Shown: positions 6,585 to 10,593 of the stretch, piece after piece
How positions within the stretch are numbered: position 1 is the first letter of the stretch
Layout of the letters: the number at the start of each line of letters is the position of its first letter
Assembly: GCA_900555195.1 (NCBI GenBank)
Contig: USKC01000087.1
Span: 1-10,593, forward strand
Reading direction: 5' to 3'
From: an uncultured Lachnospiraceae bacterium
Lineage (GTDB): Bacteria > Bacillota > Clostridia > Lachnospirales > Lachnospiraceae
Length of the DNA stretch: 10,593 nt
Notes under the pieces: model-generated
Seen by the model: the letters and a program-made list of their open reading frames with translations, nothing else
The model's database searches: none
Told to the model about the DNA's origin: nothing
Position numbers and translations under genes: made by a program

Positions 6585-6613
6585 ATTATACTCTCTTCCG
6601 CTTATTACTTCAA
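6585..6613 (-). promoter_or_regulatory. Sigma-A promoter of the greA operon
   Basis: On the minus strand, TTGAAG (6608-6613) and TATAAT (6585-6590) are separated by exactly 17 bp. Transcription would begin near 6578, leaving a leader of about 80 nt before greA. The remaining gene-free stretch up to the XRE terminator (about 6614-6684) shows no further gene. Confidence 0.7.
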
Positions 6614-6685
6614 ACCCTATTTTCCTTCGCCGCCATTAAGAGGCCACAGCCCTCAAGTCCATCCCAACAGCCACGGTCAAGGAAC

Positions 6686-6724
6686 AAAAAACGGCAGCCA
6701 GCCGGAGGATTCCGCTGTCTGCCG
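6686..6724 (-). terminator. Intrinsic terminator of the XRE regulator gene
   Basis: In the minus-strand RNA, CGGCAG (6724-6719) pairs with CTGCCG (6697-6692). A mismatch follows, then a bulged CAGCGG/CCGGCTG helix. The stem is followed by TTTTTT (6691-6686). It lies just after the stop codon of the XRE gene and separates it from greA. Confidence 0.8.
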
Positions 6725-6741
6725 CGTTCTTTTCTTCATAA

Positions 6742-7005
6742 TTATTCTTTCTTTTTCGTACTTCCCAATTTTCTGTTCTTATCCGCTCCCGGATAATCCT
6801 TCTCTTTTGTCCTTCCAAGCAGGTAATCGGCCGATACATTATAATAGTCGCACAGCAGCGGAATAAAACGGACGGGCATCGCATTCTGCCCCCGCTCATA
6901 CCTGGAATATACTCTTTGGTCAATCTTCAGATAATCTGCCACTTCCCTCTGCTTCACATCGTTGTCCTCACGCAGGCCACGCATAATCGCTACATAATCC
7001 AACAT
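6742..7005 (-). CDS. Small XRE-family helix-turn-helix regulator
   Basis: This is an 87-residue protein made almost entirely of a Cro/C1-type HTH domain. The HTH core is about residues 5-63, with QREVADYLKIDQRVYSRYERGQ holding the turn and recognition helix, and the usual closing motif IPLLCDYYNVSADYLLGRT. A lysine-rich tail (KNRKLGSTKKK) follows. Such proteins bind palindromic operators as dimers and often repress their own gene. The ATG at 7005 is preferred, with AAGG 10 nt upstream; a GTG three codons earlier would leave no room for a ribosome binding site. It is monocistronic, with its own terminator. A perfect 16-bp palindrome about 155 bp upstream and a weaker dyad at 7062-7078 next to a possible -10 (TATGAT, 7057-7062) are candidate operators. 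No effector domain is present and the target is unknown. Confidence 0.88.
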   Translation of the reverse strand: MLDYVAIMRGLREDNDVKQREVADYLKIDQRVYSRYERGQNAMPVRFIPLLCDYYNVSADYLLGRTKEKDYPGADKNRKLGSTKKKE

Positions 7006-7285
7006 CTTCAGCACACCTTACTTTACAAGATTTACCATGGTTCGTGCTAATAGTTTATCATATTCCTTAAGTAAGAATTGCTTTTTCCACTGAACTGTAG
7101 TAGTATTTTATCCCAAATTCTGTCACTTTTCTACAAACGTTCAGGGCGGGCAAGAATCATGTGCCATATATGGCACTTCTCCTAAACCGAACGGATTTAT
7201 TCAGCAATTATGCACAAAATAATTGATTATTCATTTGTTTTGAAGCTGTTTACGGACAGCCTTCTTCAGGGTACATACGCCGCCC
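7006..7285. other. Gene-free region upstream of the XRE gene
   Basis: No convincing coding region is seen here. It holds a possible -10 for the XRE gene (minus-strand TATGAT, 7057-7062) without a good -35, and an imperfect dyad ATTCCTTAAGTAAGAAT (7062-7078). It also holds the perfect palindrome listed separately, an AT-rich inverted repeat CAATTAT/ATAATTG (7205-7211 and 7219-7225), and a hairpin of GAAGCTGT with ACAGCCTTC carrying one bulge (7242-7264). None of the hairpins has a T-tract. Confidence 0.5.
7161..7176. repeat. Perfect 16-bp palindrome, candidate operator
   Basis: GTGCCATATATGGCAC is identical to its reverse complement over all 16 bases and lies in gene-free DNA upstream of the XRE gene. 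With GC-rich ends and an ATATAT centre it looks like a dimeric repressor site. There is no T-tract for a terminator. The adjacent XRE protein is the obvious candidate binder, but that is inference. Confidence 0.55.
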
Positions 7286-7322
7286 AAAAAAGAAAAAGAA
7301 CGGCATTTCAATCATGCCGTTC
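7286..7322 (-). terminator. Strong intrinsic terminator after the sugar transferase operon
   Basis: In the minus-strand RNA, GAACGGCAT (7322-7314) pairs perfectly with ATGCCGTTC (7306-7298) around a 7-nt loop, followed by TTTTTCTTTTTT. It lies about 97 bp after the sugar transferase stop codon and should end that transcript. Confidence 0.9.
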
Positions 7323-7342
7323 CCTCTCGCCTTCTTCATTGG

Positions 7343-7371
7343 TTAATATTCACAACACCAAAATACGTCAA
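7343..7371 (-). promoter_or_regulatory. Candidate promoter just upstream of the terminator
   Basis: On the minus strand, TTGACG (7366-7371) and TATTAA (7343-7348) are 17 bp apart. It sits after the sugar transferase stop and only about 20 bp before the terminator hairpin. Any transcript would be about 50 nt unless it reads through toward the XRE gene. It may be a chance match. Confidence 0.35.
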
Positions 7372-7419
7372 GTTTTCTTTTCTATTGAACCAACTGCCGC
7401 TGCGCTTTTCCGCATCCCT

Positions 7420-8832
7420 TTACTTCGCACCGTGTTCGGAAAAAACAGCCAGCACCGTTTTTACCAGGATCTTGATATCCAGCCCTACGGACCAATGATC
7501 GATATACTCCACATCCAGCCGGACGATTTCTTCAAAATCAGTGATATTGCTCCGGCCGCTCACCTGCCACATCCCCGTCAGGCCCGGACGGAAACTCAGG
7601 CGTTTTTTGTGGTATGTTTTGTAATGTTCAAACTCATCCAACGTGGGCGGCCTGGTTCCTACCAGGCTCATATCTCCCTTCAGGATATTGACAAACTGCG
7701 GGAATTCATCCAGGCTCGTCCGCCGCAGGAACTTTCCGACTTTGGTGATCCGCGGATCATCCTCCATTTTGAACATGAGCCCGTCCATCTCATTTCGTTC
7801 CATCAATTCCTTCTTGCGTTCTTCCGCATCCACATACATGGAACGAAACTTATACATCTTAAAAATGCGACCGTTGCGGCCTACTCTCTTCTGTGAGAAG
7901 AAAACAGGCCCAGGTGAATCCAGTTTGATGATCGGGGTGAGGATGACCGTGAGAACGGCCAGAAACACACAGCCCACCAGGGCACCGCAGATATCCATCA
8001 GCCGCTTCGTCATCAGCTGCCCAAAGGGGGCCACCTTATTCGCATAGGTAATCATATGGAATTTTCCCAGCTGTGAAAGCATCCTCCAGGGCGCTTCCCG
8101 CAGTTCCAGCACCGGAATCTGCAGATGGATCGTCAGCCCCATCGCTGCGAGATTCTCCATATCCTGATGCAGCCCACTCTGTTCCTCTCCACCCGCACAG
8201 ATCACCACCTCATCCAAAGAAGCGCCCAGGCAGTAGTCCACCATTTCCTCCCTGGATGCCACGACAGGCACGCCGGCAACATTATCCGCTTCTGCATCCA
8301 ACAGCACGATCCCCTTGATGGAATAGCTGTAATCGCGTATGGAACGCATCTCCTCCACCAGCTGCTTTGCCTGCTGCGCGTCGGCCACCAGAAGAACCTG
8401 CCTTGCCGTGCCCGTCAGCCGGTAAAATGTCGGAAGGTATTTTTTATATATCTGATGTGCCACAAACATAAGCGCCACATCGATCAGCACGAAATAAAAC
8501 AGCACCATACGCGAATAGGCATCAATTATCCGCGTAAAGTACAGAGCGACCGTCGCGCCGGCCACCGTAATCAGATTCATTTTCAGGATCTCTACCAGCT
8601 CCTGAAACGGCCCGCGCAGAAGCATCTGTTTATAAAAATTCTTATATAAGTTGATGACAAGAAAGACCACCAGGAAAACTGCCACCAGCACCTTCATGTC
8701 TTTTGGATCATTCAGTCCTCTGAAAAATTTCCCATGACGAATGTAATTGGCGATACCCAGGCTGATCACCAACACAATGCAGTCGATCGATATGATCATC
8801 AGATTCTGCAGATTTGATTTCTTCTGATACAT
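7420..8832 (-). CDS. Polyprenyl-phosphate sugar-1-phosphate transferase (exopolysaccharide initiating enzyme)
   Basis: This is a 470-residue WbaP/large-PGT type enzyme. It would transfer a sugar-1-phosphate from a nucleotide sugar to undecaprenyl phosphate at the membrane, the first step in exopolysaccharide or capsule repeat-unit synthesis. Four N-terminal helices (about 8-31, 46-64, 86-103, 108-129) precede a Rossmann-like domain (about 143-245) and a further membrane segment (279-303). The catalytic domain follows: SPGPVFFSQKRVGRNG, KMYKFRSM, the Asp-Glu catalytic pair D375-E376 in TSLDEFPQF, KGDMSLVGTRP and RPGLTGMWQVSGRS. The length is normal and all key motifs are intact. The ATG at 8832 has GTAGGGAGG just upstream. 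It starts 8 bp after the VanZ-like gene ends, so they share a promoter. No glycosyltransferases, flippase or polymerase follow; a strong terminator does. The donor sugar cannot be told from sequence. Confidence 0.93.
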   Translation of the reverse strand: MYQKKSNLQNLMIISIDCIVLVISLGIANYIRHGKFFRGLNDPKDMKVLVAVFLVVFLVINLYKNFYKQMLLRGPFQELVEILKMNLITVAGATVALYFTRIIDAYSRMVLFYFVLIDVALMFVAHQIYKKYLPTFYRLTGTARQVLLVADAQQAKQLVEEMRSIRDYSYSIKGIVLLDAEADNVAGVPVVASREEMVDYCLGASLDEVVICAGGEEQSGLHQDMENLAAMGLTIHLQIPVLELREAPWRMLSQLGKFHMITYANKVAPFGQLMTKRLMDICGALVGCVFLAVLTVILTPIIKLDSPGPVFFSQKRVGRNGRIFKMYKFRSMYVDAEERKKELMERNEMDGLMFKMEDDPRITKVGKFLRRTSLDEFPQFVNILKGDMSLVGTRPPTLDEFEHYKTYHKKRLSFRPGLTGMWQVSGRSNITDFEEIVRLDVEYIDHWSVGLDIKILVKTVLAVFSEHGAK

Positions 8833-8840
8833 ACTCCTCC

Positions 8841-9335
8841 CTACAAGCCAGCGTCATTTTGTTCATTCGCGGCCTTTCTGCGCCCTGCCAACCGCAGGAC
8901 AACACACAGGCACACTCCGCCCAATACAGCAAACGCGAAGCCTTCCAGGCATTCTGCAAATGCGTAATGCCTTCCTTCTATGAATATCTTCATTTTTTCC
9001 GTAAAATATGCCATTCCAAACAGAAGCAGCACAAGCAGGCCGCCCAACAGGCGCCGATCCGCATGTTCAAACGTCAGCCCCATCGCTGCCGTCCCGCAGA
9101 ATCCCAACGCAAAAAAGAGAACCGCCCTTCCCGTCTGCCGGATATAAAAAGCCGCCGTCAGCAGCCATTCTTCGGAAGGCTGTTCCTCCAAAACCCCGGC
9201 CACCTGATTGATAAATGGCTTTTCCAATGCTTTCGTTGCGCTTCCCGTCTGGAAAGACAGAAAACATATTACCAAAAACAGAAGCACAAAACCAGCCCAA
9301 GCTCCTGTCCTCACCCATCTTTTTCTTCTGTTCAT
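8841..9335 (-). CDS. Divergent VanZ-like membrane protein
   Basis: This is a 164-residue protein with four predicted membrane helices (about 12-28, 64-88, 96-111, 128-149), the layout of VanZ-like proteins. The FLSFQTG segment after helix 1 fits the family's S-x-Q motif, and the IRQTGRAVLFFALGF segment aligns with the usual K-x-xHF-x-EY-x-xLG region but lacks its His and Glu. Instead of the D-E-x-HQ motif near helix 3 there is YFTEKMKIFIEGR, ending with an intact small-residue helix (FAFAVLGG). VanZ confers low-level teicoplanin resistance in enterococci; most relatives have no known role and often sit near surface-polysaccharide genes, as here. The ATG at 9335 has GGAG 7 nt before it. It is the first gene of the operon with the sugar transferase. 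The family call is moderate because the signature residues are degenerate. Confidence 0.7.
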   Translation of the reverse strand: MNRRKRWVRTGAWAGFVLLFLVICFLSFQTGSATKALEKPFINQVAGVLEEQPSEEWLLTAAFYIRQTGRAVLFFALGFCGTAAMGLTFEHADRRLLGGLLVLLLFGMAYFTEKMKIFIEGRHYAFAECLEGFAFAVLGGVCLCVVLRLAGRRKAANEQNDAGL

Positions 9336-9357
9336 CCTTTGTCTCCGCCTTTTCCTA

Positions 9358-9387
9358 AGTATAGGCTGTAAAAAACAGGTATGTCAA
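9358..9387 (-). promoter_or_regulatory. Sigma-A promoter of the VanZ-like/sugar transferase operon
   Basis: On the minus strand, TTGACA (9382-9387) and TATACT (9358-9363) are 18 bp apart, a near-consensus promoter. Transcription would start around 9351, about 15 nt before the VanZ-like ATG, leaving just enough leader for the ribosome binding site. Confidence 0.8.
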
Positions 9388-9411
9388 TGGAAATCACCTT
9401 CTTTTTTACAG
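9366..9411. repeat. 10-bp inverted repeat flanking the -35 box
   Basis: CTGTAAAAAA (9366-9375) and TTTTTTACAG (9402-9411) are exact reverse complements, 26 bp apart, with the -35 of the operon promoter between them. The left arm also extends into a shorter dyad, CTGT-AAAAA-ACAG (9366-9378), inside the promoter spacer. The placement fits a repressor or activator site, but A/T-rich arms can arise by chance. Confidence 0.4.
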
Positions 9412-9445
9412 GAATTTAACCAGAAGCAAACACTTGTTTTCCTCA

Positions 9446-9451
9446 TATAAT
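9446..9451 (+). promoter_or_regulatory. Possible -10 element for the plus-strand membrane protein gene
   Basis: A perfect TATAAT lies about 74 bp before the plus-strand ATG. No recognisable -35 is found at 16-18 bp spacing, so it may need an activator or be fortuitous. It is the best candidate in the 189-bp divergent intergenic region. Confidence 0.35.
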
Positions 9452-9524
9452 GGTAGGATTAAAGAAAAGCTGCAGCAGCCGATGCTGTCCGCAGGAATGA
9501 GACACAGAAACAGGAGGGAAACGC

Positions 9525-10472
9525 ATGTCAGGGATGTGGGCGTTCATTCTTATTGCACTGTTGGCGGGCTGTCTTTTTCTTAGTTCCGCCATCCACAGCT
9601 GGAAACAACTTCGCCACTGGGCCAAAGCCCAACGGCTGCAGGCTCAGGTACAATCTGTCCAATACCATGAAGCCAGGGAAGATGGCAATATCGTAAATAA
9701 CGCTCTCTCCTCCGCCGCCGTTACACTCTGCTTTGTCTGTGAGGGCTTAACGATACGCAGGGAAAAGGTCTATAAGGGACTTTTAAATATCCCGTCTCAA
9801 GGCGCTATTCTGCCTGTTCTCTATAACCGGAACACTGGAAGCTGGGGTCTTGAATCAGAAGTACACTATCATTGGTTCACGAAGCTTCTGCTGGCCCTCC
9901 TGTGCTTCGCGCTTTCCGCCGCCTTTCTGGTCGACGGAAAGGATATCCTAGCACAGATGTCCGACTACAGCGCAGAGACACCGAACCAGACTGGAAATCT
10001 TATTTTTGCGGTTGCCGGAACGGTATTATGCGCGGGCGGCCTGGCCAGTGCCCGGCATCTTCTACCAGCCGCCCTTCTTCCCTTCCTGGATTTCTTCGGC
10101 TGGTTCTTCCACTACCTTTCGGGCTCTTTCGATCAGATCGACGCGCATGCTGACGGCCTTCTTAAGGCTAGTGACGGAGACGGCGGCTACAACTATTATC
10201 TGATCTTTTCCTATTGGGCGCCGGAGGGTTCTGGCAAATGGTACTCTCAGAAATCGTGTTCAAAAAGACAATATCAGCAGGGTGCTCTCTTTTGTCTTTA
10301 TCGCGACAAACACACAGGCAAGTTATATTTGAAACCGTCCGCCTGGGACGCAGCCAGCGTTATTATCTCCATCCTGCCACTGCTTTTCCTTTTGATGATT
10401 GTGCTTTCCTTTACGCTATTCGGCATCAGCCTTCTTTATTGTTCTGGCTCAGGTTTTCTGAGGATGTACTGA
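9525..10472 (+). CDS. Multi-pass membrane protein with two DUF3592-like segments
   Basis: This is a 315-residue protein, the only plus-strand gene here. Predicted membrane helices are at about 4-23, 117-137, 157-176, 179-200 and 280-306. Two soluble segments separate them. Residues 33-112 run from an AQVQSVQY strand through TLCFVCEGLTIRREKVY to ILPVLYNRNTGSWGL. Residues 205-278 run from DAHADGLL through YYLIFSYWAPEGSGKWYSQK to ALFCLYRDKHTGKLYL. Both share the pattern strand, Phe/Tyr-rich strand, charged strand, then LYxxxTG, similar to DUF3592, so the protein looks like an internal duplication. No enzyme motif is seen and the function is unknown. The ATG at 9525 follows AGGAGGG with 6 nt spacing, an excellent site. 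It is transcribed divergently from the VanZ-like operon, and the 189-bp gap holds both control regions. The DUF3592 assignment is by eye. Confidence 0.8.
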   Translation: MSGMWAFILIALLAGCLFLSSAIHSWKQLRHWAKAQRLQAQVQSVQYHEAREDGNIVNNALSSAAVTLCFVCEGLTIRREKVYKGLLNIPSQGAILPVLYNRNTGSWGLESEVHYHWFTKLLLALLCFALSAAFLVDGKDILAQMSDYSAETPNQTGNLIFAVAGTVLCAGGLASARHLLPAALLPFLDFFGWFFHYLSGSFDQIDAHADGLLKASDGDGGYNYYLIFSYWAPEGSGKWYSQKSCSKRQYQQGALFCLYRDKHTGKLYLKPSAWDAASVIISILPLLFLLMIVLSFTLFGISLLYCSGSGFLRMY

Positions 10473-10550
10473 AAGCGTATGCCAAACATACAGCTTCCAA
10501 GGTTTATACGCAAAAAGTGTAATCGGAATTTCCTATAAGATTAGGGTGTC

Positions 10551-10577
10551 AAAAGGCATATCTAAAAGCAGCCTTTT
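10551..10577 (+). terminator. Candidate terminator after the plus-strand gene
   Basis: AAAAGGC (10551-10557) and GCCTTTT (10571-10577) form a 7-bp stem with a 13-nt loop, about 80 bp after the stop codon. The T residues belong to the stem and no longer T-tract follows, so it is a weak candidate. The rest of the right edge (10473-10550) shows no gene, only a partial GCGTAT/ATACGC repeat (10475-10480, 10506-10511). Confidence 0.35.
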
Positions 10578-10593
10578 ACTTGTACCTTGAAAA

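Noticed and set aside
6533..6586. A 17-codon ORF (MEQAISKVLEEVRELLI) just upstream of greA that could be a leader peptide
   Set aside because: Its ATG overlaps the -10 TATAAT of the greA promoter, so it lies upstream of the expected transcription start and would not be in that mRNA.
7242..7264. Hairpin GAAGCTGT/ACAGCCTTC as a terminator
   Set aside because: Bulged stem and no T-tract on either strand; the strong terminator is at 7286-7322.
7248..7334. A 29-codon minus-strand frame running through the terminator hairpin
   Set aside because: Its Phe-rich middle comes from the terminator T-tract, it has no clear ribosome binding site, and it overlaps the hairpin.
7006..7420. Possible CRISPR array or tandem repeats in the longest gene-free stretch
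   Set aside because: Only single dyads are present; no direct repeats with regular spacing were seen.

Overview
The window reads as a chromosomal stretch from an anaerobic low-to-mid GC Firmicute. A Clostridia/Lachnospiraceae-like gut bacterium is my best inference. The grounds are a class III (anaerobic) ribonucleotide reductase, strong AGGAGG-type ribosome binding sites, canonical sigma-A promoters (TTGACA/TATACT), and small Clostridia-type families (WYL regulator, membrane-bound MutS-like ATPase, VanZ-like protein). No rRNA, tRNA, CRISPR array, insertion sequence or phage gene is visible. Almost everything is on the minus strand; one gene near the right end is on the plus strand.

Left block (1-3720, minus strand). 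The 5' portion of nrdD runs off the left edge. It has its own promoter (TTGACA-17-TATACT) and a pair of NrdR-box-like sites 31 bp apart, centre to centre. Upstream lie a class I/II PLP aminotransferase of the DapL-like group and a WYL-domain regulator. Their reading frames overlap by 38 bp, so they form a translationally coupled pair. Next come two back-to-back hairpins and a 58-codon single-pass membrane microprotein, which has its own promoter.

Middle block (3721-7005, minus strand). The likely operon greA - mutS-like ATPase - rnhA is driven by a TTGAAG-17-TATAAT promoter. It holds a transcript cleavage factor, a membrane-anchored MutS-family ATPase and RNase HI. All three belong to nucleic-acid-handling families, but only GreA and RNase HI have confident functions. 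Upstream is a small standalone XRE-type repressor with a strong terminator.

Right block (7006-10593). A 414-bp gene-free stretch contains a perfect 16-bp palindrome, a strong terminator and a candidate promoter just upstream of that terminator. Then comes a two-gene minus-strand operon: a divergent VanZ-like membrane protein followed by a polyprenyl-phosphate sugar-1-phosphate transferase that would start exopolysaccharide or glycan synthesis. It is driven by TTGACA-18-TATACT. Divergent from it, on the plus strand, is a five-helix membrane protein with two similar soluble segments that resemble DUF3592.

I find no clear new defence or mobile system. The points most worth following up are the compact promoter architecture (stop codons inside -35 boxes), the NrdR operator pair, the membrane MutS-like/RNase HI pairing, the unlisted-size membrane microprotein, the perfect palindrome, and the internally repeated membrane protein.
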